NCBI RefSeq assembly: GCF_026151205.1
Contig: NC_087080.1
Span: forward strand, 13,339,337 to 13,403,336
Direction: 5' to 3'
DNA length: 64,000 nucleotides
Origin: Bolinopsis microptera
Lineage: Eukaryota; Ctenophora; Tentaculata; Lobata; Bolinopsidae
Shown: positions 12,379-24,589 of the stretch, piece after piece
Layout: each line of letters starts with the position of its first letter
Position numbering within the stretch: the stretch's first letter is position 1
Program-made: the position numbers and the translations under genes
Notes under the pieces: generated by a model
The model's input: only the letters and a program-made list of their open reading frames with translations
The model's database searches: none
What the model was told of the DNA's origin: nothing

Positions 12379-12865
12379 ATTACCAGATTAATTTTGCTAT
12401 AAAAGCAAATCAGAAAAGTCCTTGATGCATTTTGTATTATCAACCAGAAAAGCAAAAAATGTTGCAAGTTAGGCGAAAATGCATGGTCTCGTTTTTAATT
12501 TTCTTGTAATAGTTTCACGATTGAATGACTACTTCTACTATGTCGGAGCTAAGTCCGATCTACGCCAGATAACCCACTCCATATATCCCTGTCCCGCATC
12601 AGGGTTCGCAGTTCCTCTTTAGAGTTTGTCCCAACTTCCTTCAGTAACTTAGACAAGTAGCTTTGTCTTGGTCGGCCTTGCTGTGCTCTACAGTGCGTAG
12701 GTTCCCATAAGACTAAATCACTGGCAAGTAGCTCAGGATGTCCGACGATTGAATGAAATGTAGCAATCTGGATATAATACTTTTTTTAAAATCTCGACAC
12801 TTATTTTACTTCGGCCATTCCAACAGCCACATTGTTACACAATTGTGTAACCAGCCAATTACAGG

Positions 12866-13340
12866 AATTATAGCCAACTATGTCAGATGCGACGGTCTCA
12901 ACAATTACGTCAGAGGGACCTGACAACTGCGGACTGCCTGAGGTAAATATTTTGTAAAGTTGGAGGCCAATAGCAAATAGATTAGAGGACTATGTTTTAT
13001 TGCCTACCACTTTCAATATTTATAATTATATAATAATTAGCTTAATTTACAACAATCTATTAGTTTGTTTGAGTTTAATCTTGTCCTGCTGCAGTATTGT
13101 CATTGAACTGTTGTCTATAAGTAATGATACGTTAGTAAGCATTTCTAACAACAACTAATAAGTAAACCATTGCAGACAGAATTTGCTACTGGGTGCAGTC
13201 AGCGATTCCAAAGGAGAAGTAGTCAAAAAGAAACCATAAAAACTCAATGATTATTTTCGATAAAAAGCCACCACCGCCTAGGGCTGCTCACCCGAAGAGA
13301 CCACGCGAACCAGAAAAAACTTTCAGAAGAGTGACACAAA
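12866..13340 (+). pseudogene. RPRAAH family copy B fragment (exon 2, exon 3, exon 1 piece)
   Basis: The end of an exon 2 (MSDATVSTITSEGPDN, donor GTAAAT at 12943) is followed by exon 3 after a TTGCAG acceptor (13176; RQNLLLGAVSDSKGE, stop near 13239). A short exon-1-like piece then follows (DKKPPPPRAAHPKRPRE, about 13258-13310). Exon order is out of register for one gene and no start remains, so this is a duplication remnant between copies A and C. Confidence 0.65.
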
Positions 13341-13562
13341 TTAGTATAAGTGTTAACTAAAACAAATGAAAGCAGTAAAAGTGACAGCACGAAAGATCAG
13401 CAAGCAAAGGACCAAATGAAACAAAAAGATTTGTTATCAAGTTATAATACGCTAACCATTATTGGTTCATGTGTCTTCCAAGAGCTGTTATAAAGACGAC
13501 CAAAACACTTTGTCAAGAAAACAATACAGCACGTGTACGATTTCGAAGCCTCGCAATAACTG

Positions 13563-14078
13563 TTGGCGCTGTTTATGTTTCTTCTTTTACTATCAATTCG
13601 TAAACACAGAAAAATGGTTTTGGAGCGTCTTCGTACACCATTAAAGACAACTGTAAATACAGGTAGGCCTCAAAACCCAATGAGCCAACAGAAACGCAAC
13701 AGAAACGCTTGGGGCTGTCTTCACGGACAGAAGCCTCCACGACCCAGGGCTGCTCACCCGAGAAGACCACGCACAAGAGTACACCATCATGCTGTGGCTG
13801 GTGACAGGTAAAGAGTAGAAACCCTTATGGCCCAAGGGTGCGCATCACAAGAACCACCCGATGTTCATCCCTGGTCGTGATTAGGAGGTTGATAAAGAAT
13901 ACATTAGAAGGCTTCCTCAGAAGAAACTATAACTTCCTCAAAGAGAATGAGATGACAGAAAATAAGGAACGAGGGACTTTATTCCTAGCTCGATTCTCAT
14001 TTCGGCTGATTAAAGGGCTGATTGAATCAACGGAAAGAGCTATATTTACATTTGTTCCAGGTATTTCTTTTTTAGATA
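13563..14078 (+). pseudogene. RPRAAH family copy C, exon 1 remnant
   Basis: Begins with a block GCGCTGTTTATGTTTCTTCT shared with copies F (about 39158) and H (about 41604). [16 protein letters not shown] is in one frame to the stop at 13809; [16 protein letters not shown] lies in another (13838-13884, with an in-frame stop), and the exon end ERAIFTFVPG with its donor GTATTT (about 14062) in a third. At least two frame breaks, and no exon 2/3 located downstream. Confidence 0.65.
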
Positions 14079-14089
14079 CTGTTTGAACT

Positions 14090-14940
14090 TTGATTTCAAT
14101 TGTTCATGCAGCGAAGAGTGAGGCAATTGCTTGTACTTTAGTAATTACCAAATTACTGAACTGCAGATCGTACGGTTGCGGTAGCTGAGCTTATATAAAA
14201 CATAACCCATTCATATATTTTTTTTAAATAGCCAATTTGCATGATCATTCAATTCAATTTCAGGGAAGAGTAATGAACGTAAAGAGGCAGAAAGTAATAT
14301 TATTATTGATATCGCATCTACATAAAATTGCAAAACAGTTTAGAACTTAAAGATGAAGTTTTGAAATCTGTTTGTTTGGGGACCGGTTTTTGGTACACCG
14401 GCCAATGTTTACAAAATCATATGATACATAACAATATAATTGTATTTAATATACGTGAATATTAGAATAGAAATGAAATCTTAAATTTCTATTTATTCCC
14501 TGAAATTGCTACTAAGTTCAAAATAAATTTATATGATGAAGTCTACTATAAGAATATATATGAAAGTCAGACCTGCTTCGCGAAAACTAACAGTTCTGTG
14601 TGCTAACAGATCCTGACTGATACTAATTTACACTAACTAACTAAGTAACTAATACTCTTAACTATCTAAAAACCAGCTAGCTAGCGTGTGTGCTCGTAGA
14701 GCAGCTTAAATAATAAAATATGAGCCTCAGTTCATGCTGCTTAAATCTCCTCACAAAATACTGCATCGTAAAAAAACTCGTTAAAAACGGTTTATAGAAT
14801 ACAACGGCCACCACTTACACCAAATTATAAATACATACTATGTAAAAACTACACTGTATCACCACGTAGATAACGAAAGTGAACATAACATATTAAAGTT
14901 CATAAATTCTGATAACAAGTCAGTGTACTTGTAGATAAGG
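14090..14940. other. Intergenic, no gene seen
   Basis: AT-rich stretch between RPRAAH copy C and a LINE ORF1 remnant. I find no supported coding sequence; part may be LINE 3' untranslated sequence. Confidence 0.4.
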
Positions 14941-14959
14941 CTCTAGCTCTCACTAACAC

Positions 14960-15808
14960 AATTAACTTTATTGTCTCTGATAAAATAACGCTTGCTATTG
15001 TCCTGCTTTATAAGTTCTTTCATCTGTTTGACAAGTCCACTGTGTAGTATTCTCTGCTCCCTTGTCCTATCCAGTGCAAGATAAACTGACTTAAATCATC
15101 ATTTGTTTTAAGTTTGTGTGCATTCCTTAGTATAATGTCCACATCGCTAGAGCTTTGTAACTGACCTTTGACTGGTCGCGTTTTCTCAGGAACTTTCTTC
15201 CCAATCCTGCATATCTCATCCGTGTCAGGAAAATGACAGCCGGCCTCAGCAAAAACTGACTTGAAAAAGTCCGGGAGAGGGTCCATCTCTAATACGTCCT
15301 CCCACTCCCCTTCTTCCGTCTCTTTCAAACCGTAGATAATCAAGTTTCTCGATCTTTCTTCTTCTTTATTCACTGATCGCACGGCTTCTTTCACAGTTTT
15401 TGTTGTCAGCTGATTGTTTAGGACGCTGTTCTTCTTGACGACATCTGCCCAACTTTTCATTTCATTCTTTACAGTTTTCTTCACCGATTCGATCTGATTC
15501 TGCTGTCTGTTTATCAGCTGCTTTTGCATGTCTATCTGTTCTGTTTTCATCTGATCTATCTTGCTGGCTGCAGACCTGCATAGCTTCATATTGCTGTCCA
15601 TTAAATTTACTATGCTGCTGAGGAAATTTACAAGCGGACCCTTAAGCAGTTTTTGTAGAACACCCTGGTTGATATCAGAGAAGGACGAGACATTCACGGC
15701 TTTCATGAGCTTTCCAATCTCCGATTGCATATCCTTTTCCACTGTGTGTAGTAAGTCCACAGAGAAATTCATCAGGTTAGCGTGGTGTGTAACACTTGCA
15801 GATAACAA
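14960..15808 (-). mobile_element. Non-LTR retrotransposon ORF1-like remnant
   Basis: Reads (minus) a coiled-coil segment (QIDMQKQLINRQQNQIESV), then RSRNLIIYGLKETEEG and ICRIGKKVPEKTRPVK, the order typical of the RRM-like domain in LINE ORF1 proteins. The frame is broken near 15080: LDRTREQRILHSGLV and MKELIKQD continue in another frame. The first ATG in the frame is MNFSVDLL, near 15777. It lies 3' of the neighbouring minus-strand RT rather than 5', so the two are probably separate insertions. Confidence 0.65.
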
Positions 15809-16030
15809 CTGCTGATAACAAGCTAAAAACGATACAAATGCTAAGTGGTTTACTGCGAATCTGAAATTGAAATGAATATCTAGACAATATTTAGAGTAAT
15901 GAAATTATTATTAATTCATTCATCATTGACGTTTTATTATATTTGAGGCAATGCTCAATTAAATTGAAAAGTCGTCACAACTTTTATATATAACCTGCAA
16001 AACCGCTAAAAGCTAAAATTGAAAATTGAC

Positions 16031-17700
16031 TCACTTGACTCCCGTGTCGTTGAGACCCGTGTCAGCTCGTAGGCTATCAACATAGGTCATGGCTGGTCTC
16101 CCCCTACTCCGCACCCCATGAGTTGGTTCCCAGAGTAGCAAGCGGTTTGCGACTAGTTCTGGGTGCCGGTGGATATGGCCTGCTAGTCGCATCCTGCGCT
16201 TTTGGATCTTCATGGTTGCTCTCGGTAGGTTGCCATAGACTTCTTTGTTGGTTTTTCGCTGCTTCCAATCCACATTAAGTGCCATCCTTAGCATTCTAGT
16301 GTAGCAGCCATCAATGCGTTTCTTCAGTTGCTCTGTCAACGTCAACGTTTCAGAACCATAAAGAAGTATTGACTCCACAGTAGCAACAAATAGACGGATC
16401 TTCAGTCCTCTTCTAAGGTCAGACTTCCACATCTTCTTTAGCTTGTGGCAGGCTGCCCAAGCCTTAGCTTTTCTGATCCGCAGGTCCCTCTCTGTTGTTG
16501 ATATCCAAGCTCCAAGGTAAACAAAGTCTGTCACCTTTTCCAGCTGGTTTCCAGAACAGCTATTAAGACTACTCGCCTCTTTTGTCATGTTCAGAGTCAT
16601 GAACTTAGTTTTAGTGCCGTTCATGGCTAGCCCAACACTCAGTGCTGCTTTCTCAAGCCTGTCTAGGAATAGTTTTGCCCCTTCAATGGTATCAGTGATA
16701 AGGGCAACATCATCTGCAAACTCGACGTCTGCGATCTTCTCGGCTGTCGGCACCAATCCTTCTACTCCGTGCAGGCCTGAGAGTGAACCCAGAGTCCGAG
16801 TCATCATCGTCTATAGACACTGTCATGATATATAGTCGATCACGATAATGAACAAGTACGGGGCAAGAGTGTCTCCTTGCAGTACTCCAGCCAGGATATC
16901 AAAAATTTCTGTTATACCATCGGCTGTAACTACTTTAGCCTTTGTGCTCGTATAGATACCCTCAATGAGCCGCACTATGGCTTCTGGTATGCCATATGCT
17001 TTCAATATCTTCATGAGCAAACCTCTATGCACACTATCGAACGCCTTTTTGAAATCTATGAAAACCATGGTGGCCTTAAGATTTTTAGCTCTAGCACCCT
17101 CCATAATTCTTCGTAGAGCAAGGATCTGCGATGTTGTAGAGCGCCCAGGTCTAAAGCCATTCTGGTTGTCCCTTAAAACTTCCTCAAGACTTGGCTTCAT
17201 CCTGTTCAGCAACATTTTGTTCAGAGTTTTACTGACTATCGATGTCAGAGATATTCCTCTGTAGTTGTCGGTCTTACTCTTAGTGAGGTCCCCTTTCTTT
17301 GGCACAGGAACAATATTACTGAGCTTCCATTGATCGGGCATGAGACCATCACATAATGCATCGTTGCAGAACTTCAGGATGACGTCATCGATGTCCACCC
17401 TCTTCATCACTTCAGGTGAGATACCATCATCACCATAAGCTTTGCCTTCTACTATCTGCTTGTAGCGCGATGCGTTACTGTGCCGCGCCGCGCACTCAAC
17501 AAGGCTTCTCACAGCGAGATTGGCTAGATCGGCGAGATGCGCTACTGTGCCGCGCCGAGCTGCCATGAATTGACATCGTCAATTAACTATCTGCTTTTTG
17601 GCAAGACGTAGTTCCTCAATGGTGAACGGGCCATCCTCAATATTCAGTGGAGGGTGTATATTCCTGATCGGAATACTATTGTCAGGGACTGTGGGTGGCT
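16031..17700 (-). mobile_element. LINE reverse transcriptase (RTE-like), inactivated
   Basis: Non-LTR reverse transcriptase on the minus strand: GKAYGDDGISPEVMKR, NYRGISLTSIVSKTLNK, NGFRPGRSTTSQI, FIDFKKAFDSVHR, LAGVLQGDTLAPYLF and the catalytic FADDVAL, then a C-terminal LAGHIHRHPE segment. The style is RTE-like. In-frame TGA and TAG between IDYIS and MMTRTLG (16807-16823) inactivate it. A 126-bp GC-rich insertion (17461-17586) also splits the region before GKAYGDD; upstream coding (EDGPFTIEELRLAKKQIV) continues to about 17700. No endonuclease recognised, so it is 5'-truncated. Confidence 0.85.
17461..17586. mobile_element. 126-bp GC-rich insertion with 10-bp target duplication
   Basis: ACTATCTGCT occurs at 17451-17460 and 17587-17596, flanking GC-rich DNA unlike its surroundings. 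Inside, a block ending TACTGTGCCGCGCCG occurs twice, and the right end carries a perfect hairpin AATTGAC-ATC-GTCAATT. Removing the insert and one duplicate restores the expected LINE reading (AKKQIVEGKAYGDD), which supports a real insertion. Too short to code; class unknown. Confidence 0.8.
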
Positions 17701-17910
17701 AATTGAAAATTAGACTATGATTAATGATCATATATTTGATTTTGTATTGTATATTTGTATTGTACTGTATCATCCTGCCAATGTATATATAAAGTACACA
17801 CTAGGCGCGAGCTCAGATATAATGCAATGGCAATGCAATAGGAGAGTGGAGACCCCTTCAGTACATACTGGGTAAACATAGTATTATTACTATTGGCTCT
17901 TACTTATATA

Positions 17911-18277
17911 CTAATTCGCTCGCCCAAAAATTTCACGTGACTTTGGTTTTTATGGTTTTGCAGCCGTACAAAACGGTTTTAGTTTTACATAAACGGTAAT
18001 CCTGCAACCCTAACCATAATGCATAACCCCAAAGCTATCCATAACCCTTACCACAACCCTAACCCTAGCCCCAGCCCTAAACAATCGAATTCATGAATTT
18101 TACTAGCCTGTCACGTGACAAAAACGGTTTTTCCCGTAACTCTCCAGGAAAGCATTTTTACCCTACGTCATTGGTCATGGGGGTGATTCGAAATCCATTA
18201 CACCGATTCAGATCAATTTCATACCCAAAGGGCCTTTTCACAAACATTTTCTTCAAATTTGGGCGAGCGATTTAGTA
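17911..18277. mobile_element. MITE-like element with telomere-like core
   Basis: Ends are inverted repeats: TCGCTCGCCCAAA on the left and its complement TTTGGGCGAGCGA on the right, about 365 bp apart. The interior is partly symmetrical (TCACGTGAC on the left, GTCACGTGAC on the right). The middle (18001-18080) is a degenerate run of CCCTAA-type units on this strand. No coding capacity. Confidence 0.75.
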
Positions 18278-18426
18278 GGAGCGATTACTATTACTATACT
18301 ATTACTATAAACTATACTAGTTGCCAATTTTCAATATTATAGTCACATGGTCAGCAAATCTTGACCAGGAGCTCGCTCCTCTCTAGTATCAAATCATCAA
18401 TAATTAAATGAAAATCCAAAACACAG

Positions 18427-18857
18427 AACAAGAAATGCAAAATGTGAAATGGGGCCGCTTTTCTTTTGAATTTGTGGATGGCCGCTCATGCATCAATTTC
18501 CCGACCGTGATTGATGGCGTATTTCATCATATTCCATATTATATATATATAACAACCTGGGGGCTGGGTACCCGAGTCTTTACTGTTTATATACATGCAG
18601 ATTTTGGATATAATATCAATATGGCGAAGCGCGACAATAGTGAATAGGCGGAACGAAGTGGCAGGCCGAGCGCCGCCCAGTTATTATTTTACATCGTTAA
18701 TTTCTATTATATTTATACGTGCATGGTGAAATTAACAATTTACTTGTTATATTATGAGCAGGTCAGCGTTGCCAGTTGTGCGACAACAATTTGAATTATA
18801 TCTAATTTAGATTACCTCGTAAAATAACTTTGCGCAGGCTAGTCAGGAACGTGGGCA
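18427..18857. repeat. Upstream segment of copy D, duplicated at 37769-38410
   Basis: Matches 37769-38410 in order: CCGCTTTTCTTTT, GGATGGCCGCTCA, GGTGAAATTAACAATTTACT, CGACAACAATT and AAATAACTTTGCGCAGG. Both copies lie upstream of an RPRAAH member (D here, F there), so the duplicated unit included promoter-side DNA. Confidence 0.75.
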
Positions 18858-18882
18858 CGTACGACGACGACATCTGACGGTC

Positions 18883-18896
18883 GTTGCCATGAGAAC
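18883..18896 (+). promoter_or_regulatory. X-box (RFX site) upstream of RPRAAH copy D
   Basis: GTTGCCATGAGAAC fits the RFX X-box consensus RYYNYY-N1-3-RRNRAC with a 2-bp spacer. It lies 121 bp before the ATG of copy D and is followed by ACACATCGATGTT and the shared AGCACGTGCAACTTCAGT block. RFX factors commonly drive ciliary genes; that link is inference here. Confidence 0.6.
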
Positions 18897-19016
18897 ACAT
18901 CGATGTTCAAATTTTGCAGTCAGCACGTGCAACTTCAGTTATTATTATCAAATTCGTAACATTAGCAAATTAGAACCAGAAGATTAGAAGAATCAGAAAG
19001 AAGAAGCAGGTTAAAA

Positions 19017-19984
19017 ATGGAGAAAACAATCATGGTTTTCAAGACAACAAGCTCAGCCAACAATGGGAAGCCAATGAACAGCCCTATTTTGGCCACAGGA
19101 TCAAGACCACCGAGACCGAGGGCGGCCCACCATAGGAGGCAAAGAACACCTACAGAGCTGCCCGAAAGTGCAGGTACTAAGTTACATTCTCATTTTTATT
19201 ATCATCAGTGTGAAATTGTTGAATTCTGAATTTCTTCGTACTTTCAAATTGTAGTAGCTTTTAGTAACCCTAGATTAGATTTTGTACTCATTAAACTATT
19301 ACAACCTATATAATAGTAGAACTAAAAGAAGCTTATATGGCTAGACTGGCTTGCGAATAGACAACGATCCATCAACTTGAGGAGTATCTTGGCCTCAGGC
19401 CAGACTCCTCAATGTCTGACGTCACAACTTCGACGATGTCAGCAACATCAAGGTAAATATTTTGTATTTGTAATGCAAAAGTCTATAGATTAGAGGGTCA
19501 GGTTTTATTGCCTAACACTTTAAATATTTATTATAATATATTGGTTTAATCTACAACAATCTATTAGTTTATTTGAATTTAATCTTGCTGCAGTATTGAA
19601 CGGTTCATTTTAATAATACGTTAGTAAGCATTTGAACGGTTTATTTTAATGATACGTTAGTACTTAGTAAGCATTTGAACGGTTTATTTTAATGATACAT
19701 TATATAGTAAGCATTTGCATTGTATCAATAAAATTATTATTAATTATTCCAGGCACAGCGTACTCCCAGGTGCCGTGAACGATTCGGAAGATGAGGTAAG
19801 AAGGGAAAAAGTCTTCGATACCAGGAGTGTCGAGTCCCATAGGAAAATAGAGAAGGTAAAGAGGCGCAAAAGGATTCCCATTCAAGGACGAGCGGCTCTC
19901 TCGTCTTTGAAGAGAACTTTAACTGCTGCAAAGACGAATTTCATGGCCTGTTTCCATTGGTTAGTTTTAAATTTAATTCATTAA
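19017..19984 (+). pseudogene. RPRAAH family copy D, single nonsense codon
   Basis: Exons 19017-19173, 19317-19452 and 19753-19984 join in the family's phases. Exon 1 is short: MEKTIMVFKTTSS, then [17 protein letters not shown], lacking the GRPK/HPMFIPG part seen in A and E. Exon 2 reads LACE then TAG where copies F and H have NEW or SEW, a Trp-to-stop change; downstream it keeps [16 protein letters not shown]. Exon 3 reads HSVLPGAVNDSEDE, then Lys/Arg-rich VKRRKRIPIQGRAALSS, ending FHWLVLNLIH. All splice sites look usable, so a truncated product of about 70 residues is possible, but decay is the simpler reading. Confidence 0.65.
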
Positions 19985-20499
19985 AAATAGTTACCACAGA
20001 AAATTGGGCTGTAGGCGTGCAGTGATAGATGCACATTTTTTCATCCGGAACATTGCCCAACATCTTTGTCTGATTAGAGCAGTCCCCCAGTTCCAACCGC
20101 AAGTCATGTTCCTCCTCCTCCAGCGAACTGGTCGAACATTCTAGCATCTGGCCAATGAACATTCTGATTCATTCTTTTAACCCAAGCGCCGGCCATGGCA
20201 CATTGGCACCTTCAGATATGCTAAGAAATTTTCAAAGAATAAAAGCAATATCAGCACGCTTTTTGATGGAAACGGTGCCATCAAATAGAATCCAAAAAAC
20301 AGATTACCAACCTCTTGCAGAGTCAGTTCTTGTCAGTATTCAGTGGTCCTTGACTCTGCTTCTTTTAGTCCCCTCAAATCGAGCATCCTTTTACATGCTG
20401 GTTGACCTTTCTTCTTCGTGACCACTGTAAGATAGAGCATTGGAGCCCTGTGCTTACCCCGGTAAAATTAATAAATCAAGAAAAAAAAATGTTTAGATT

Positions 20500-20880
20500 T
20501 TGTTTTCTTTGCATTTAGTAAATCGTTTTGTTGCTTGTATGAAGCCGATGATCCTTGGTAGTGAGAATTTGGCCACTATGTCTGTCACGCTAAGATAAAA
20601 GGAGTCAAAGTATCCTCCTCGTTAGTAAGACCAACGGCCAATAGGCACTGGCCAATAAAGTGGTTCATTGTCTCCTCCTCCATGAGAAAGTGTGGACAAA
20701 TTTTGGGGACCGTTGTCGGCTTGAACTTATTAATGTGGTAGTTTAGTTCACAATGTCAAGTAAGGAATTGTGTTGCTGTTCTTATGCTCTCTTTGCCAAG
20801 TTTTGGGATTGATCTGGCGAACTTATGTCTCCATACTCGGCTGGTTGACCATTACTTGGTGTTTTATAACTGACACCGTG
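20500..20880 (-). mobile_element. LINE C-terminal fragment with Cys/His tail
   Basis: The minus strand reads RSIPKLGKESIRTATQFLT, HCELNYHINKF, then KICPHFLMEEETMNHFIGQC. This C..H..EEET..H...C pattern follows the RT/RNase H region in many non-LTR polyproteins. One stop codon (LT*HCE) interrupts it. A short, 5'-truncated remnant of a different element from the CR1-like copies nearby. Confidence 0.5.
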
Positions 20881-21189
20881 TGGACATTAGCCAAGTTTCA
20901 GCAAGCTGTAAATCTCATCAAGCTGTAAATTGGGCCGCTGCGATTTATCATCATTTGCTGAATGCTGTTCAGTTTCCTGTGATTTAAAGAGTGAAAGCTT
21001 TTTTCTGAAGCTCGTTTTCATTGAATTTGAGGTGAACATTTTTTGCATGTTCTGGGAGGATGGAGAGTTTCTGAGAGCGGAACTGCTTTACTCAAAAGGT
21101 TGCCAATAACTAGCCTTATTTTGTATTTATTCAAAATAACAGTTGAAATATTTTTCAGATTCCGCGCACACTGGAATCCACACCTCCCT

Positions 21190-24100
21190 TCGCCTATAGA
21201 ATGTGCCTATTGACGACCTAGGAAGACCACCGGTCCCTATTCTCGCTATCACTGAATCATGGTCGAAGCCAAATATCAGTGACGCTCAAATAGCTATAGA
21301 TGGGTACAACAGTCTTAGAGCAGACCGTAAAAGTCGAAAAGGTGGTGGTTGTGTGCTTTACGTTGAAAATTCGCTGCTAGTATCATATACTGTAAATTTT
21401 AGTGACAAACATTGCAGTATGCTGCATTGTTTCATAGACTCTATGAACGCCCTTGTTTCCGTGATATACCGCCGACCAGATGCTCCTCTCGGATCCTTCA
21501 CAGCAGTCCTGGACCAGGTGCAGGAGAAGCTAAATAACTTGACATCGGACGATAGATCACCTGACATCTACATTATGGAGGATTTCAACCTCCCAAATAT
21601 AGATTGGGACTCTTGCCAAGCTTTACCTGGTCAACCGCTTTGTGACCAGCAAGCTTGTTCCGAACTAATTGATTTCATGGAGAGAAATTTCTTGACACAA
21701 ATGATTTGTAAGCCCACGAGAAATAACAATACCATCGATCTCGTCCTCACAAATAAACCACAAGACACAGTTGAGACCAACATCTCCGAATGCCAATTAT
21801 CTGACCATAGGCTAATCGAGCTCGTACTCGGACATAACCCACTCTGCCCAAAAGAACATACTCTGATATCTTTCGACAGAAACTCTTTTCGAGCGACTGA
21901 TTTTCATAGAGCAGATTTTGAAGCTATGAACGATCGTTAACTGGATCTCTTTGATCAGAGAACTCTGTTATGAAGATGAAGATGGAAGTACATTTCTGGA
22001 GCTTATACGCCCAACTGTCCTCCAGAATCCAGATAACCCTCCTAAATTCGCCTTCTAAAGACCCTACCGGAACTGGCCCCTCCCGCCCCCGTAGAAGTCG
22101 CCAAGTCCGTGAAAAATACGCAATGAAGAGGAAAAGAAGAAAACTGAATGCCCAAATAAGTGCACTTACTCAAAACAACCCAACTTCGAGAAAGATCGAA
22201 AAGCTGAAAACCGAAGAAAATCTTCTGACCGTGACCTTCTAAATAGGCGAACTTGTGATCAAGCAACTTAACGAAAAAGAAGTAAAAGCTGTTAGTACAA
22301 TAAAGGCGAACCCAAGATTCTTTTATTCTTACGCTAAACGATTTGCAAAGATAAAATCATCCGTCGCCCCAATTAGAGACACAAACGGAACTCTGAAAAT
22401 GGACCCAGCGGAAAAAGCAGAAATTCTACAGACTCAATACTTCAATATGTCACAGTAACCCAAATTCTGAAAATGTAGAAGAGTGCCTCACCGGATTAGA
22501 TCCTCATCTAAAGGAAGATATCAACACATTCACCTTCACAGCAGACGACATATCAGATGCCATAAAGGAACCGGACCCGTATGCATCCACCCCTGATGGT
22601 GACATCCCGGCCACGATCCTAACTAAATGTCGAAGGACAATCGCTGAACCAATTTATCTACTCTGGAAACGCTCATTTGATAACGGAGTCATACCATCTG
22701 GCATGAAGACACAGTACATCACACCTGTGTTCAAGAAAAGAGACCGAACATCTGCCGCTAACTACCTCCCTGTCTCGATAACCTCTCACATTATTAAGAT
22801 ATTTGAGAGAGTGGAAGTTGGAACATATGGAGTCAAACAGCTTTCTCTCCCCCCATCAGCATGGATTCCGCAAGAAAAGAAGCTGCTTAACTCAATTAAT
22901 AGACCACGTAGATAATATCCTGAAAACTCTCAATGACGGCAACGAGGTTGATGTGATATACCTTGAATATGCCAAAGCGTTGATCGATAAGGTAGACCAT
23001 CAAATACTACTTGCAAAGGCAAAACGCTATGGAATAAAAGGAAAGACTCTGCAATGGCTGACCGAATTCCTGAAGGATCGCCTGCAAACTGTGGTCGTGG
23101 AAAGAACAAAATCATCATTTCAGCTAGTAATCAGTGGGCTACCCCAAGGAACAGTATTGGGACCCATACTTTTCATTCTATATATTGACGACCAACTTGG
23201 CACATTGGTTACCGCTCTGGGAAAGGTGTTTGCTGACGAAACCAAGCTCATTGGAAAATTCATGGACCTAGCTACCAAAAGCCTACCTCAAGACGACCTC
23301 CTCAATGTAATAACTTGGGCCCTGAAAAACAACATGCAACTAAATGAGGCCAAATTTGAAATATTGAATTACAGCTTGAACAATTCATTACTTTTAAGAG
23401 AATTACCCTTTACCAGTCAATATTCCTGTTACAAATTACCAAATGGAAGAACTATTGACTCAGCCAAAACTGTGAGGGACCTAGGGGTTCTCCTGTCAAA
23501 TGACTGCTCCTGGTTTTCTCACATACAGCTTTCTAAAACAGCAAGGACGATGACGTCATGGGTCCTTACTCACCTTAGCGTATTCAGAGATAGGTCACGC
23601 TTCCTCATGCTCACCTTTTACAAAACTATGGTGAGGAGGCAAACTCGAATACTGCTGCCCGGTGTGGAACCCTGACAAAATCAGCGATATAGAAGCTATT
23701 GAAACTTGAAATCATCCAACGACACTACACTCGTCGAATCAGTGGCTGCCAGAACCTTGATTACTGGGAACACCTGCAGAACCTGAATCTTCTCTCATTA
23801 CCGAGACGCAGAGAACGGTACATCATAATCCATATATGGAATATGATGAATGGACTAGCTCTGAACGACATCAACATGCAGTTCAAGGAAAGCTCCCGGC
23901 ACTGTGTAAAGGCCACTGCCTGCATTTAATAAAAAGGCACAATGCTCAATCTCGACCCATTATGAAACTCTTTTGGAGTAAAAGCAGCCAAACTACGGAA
24001 CCTGCCCCCCCAAGGAAGTTAACACAATCCAAGTCTTGGAAACTTTCAAATCCTCCCTTGCTAAATTCTCGTAAGGCTTCCCGGATACCCCGCCCACAAA

Positions 24101-24245
24101 AGCTATACCGCCATCACAAATAACTCTCTTCTGGAATGGACTCTACAAAAAGATCTAATCCAGGAGTGATCGGACGTACTTGATAATGTACGATCCCTGC
24201 CGAACCTACCTAAAGTAACCTAAAGTAACCTGAAGTAACCTATTG
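21190..24245 (+). mobile_element. CR1-like LINE, nearly full pol, inactivated
   Basis: Endonuclease 21203-21940: PVPILAITESWSKP, GGGCVLYV, VIYRRPDAPLGSF, MEDFNLPNIDW (the usual GDFN Gly is Glu) and LSDHRLIELV. A frame-broken linker (21970-22460, RFFYSYAKRFAK) leads to RT 22470-23675: YITPVFKKRDR, HGFRKKRSCLTQL, YLEYAKA, SGLPQGTVLGPILF, VFADETKL (second catalytic Asp is Glu) and KTVRDLGVLLSND. The C-terminus continues to about 24120. The 3' end is a 10-bp repeat CTAAAGTAAC (24208-24240), the short 3' tail typical of CR1-type elements. Multiple stops and active-site changes make it dead. Confidence 0.85.
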
Positions 24246-24422
24246 GGGAGTCACGACTGTGAGGAGCCGACGAAAAAGGCAGAGATTATGAGTAAGACAA
24301 TCCCATACCTCAGGGCAAAAGAAAGAACAAATCTGCGAGCTCTTCAAAAAAGGGCATGCCCACATGGATCATCTGGCAAGGTCCTTGTAGACGGCAAAAC
24401 CTTGTGAACTGTGAAAGGAATC

Positions 24423-24589
24423 TTCTTTTGATTTGTCGGCGTCGACAGTAAGCCTTCCTTATGGTGGCTTTCACAACGCGTCCCCATTCTCCAACTCCTG
24501 CTGCCGGAGAGAGAGAGAGACTCCCAAATTATATACCATAAATATATTAAACATAGATATCGACAACAGACTCCGAGAGTCTTGAAGAA
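24423..24589. mobile_element. SINE-like insertion, short copy
   Basis: About 165 bp nearly identical to 25077-25237, flanked by GGAATC duplicates (24417-24422 and after the insert). Removing it restores the LINE reading VKGIIIGEGKRL. Contains GGTGGCTTTCACAACGCG and a GA run. If the element is read on the minus strand, this is a 5'-truncated version of the longer copy. Confidence 0.7.

Noticed and set aside
14960-17700. Single LINE with ORF1 and RT
   Set aside because: On the minus strand the ORF1-like part lies 3' of the RT, the wrong order for one element.
1571-19400. Trp-to-TAG in GPCR copy A and RPRAAH copy D as recoded stop codons
   Set aside because: Only two cases, one in an otherwise broken gene; intact genes here use TAG as a terminator (EHMT), so decay is simpler.
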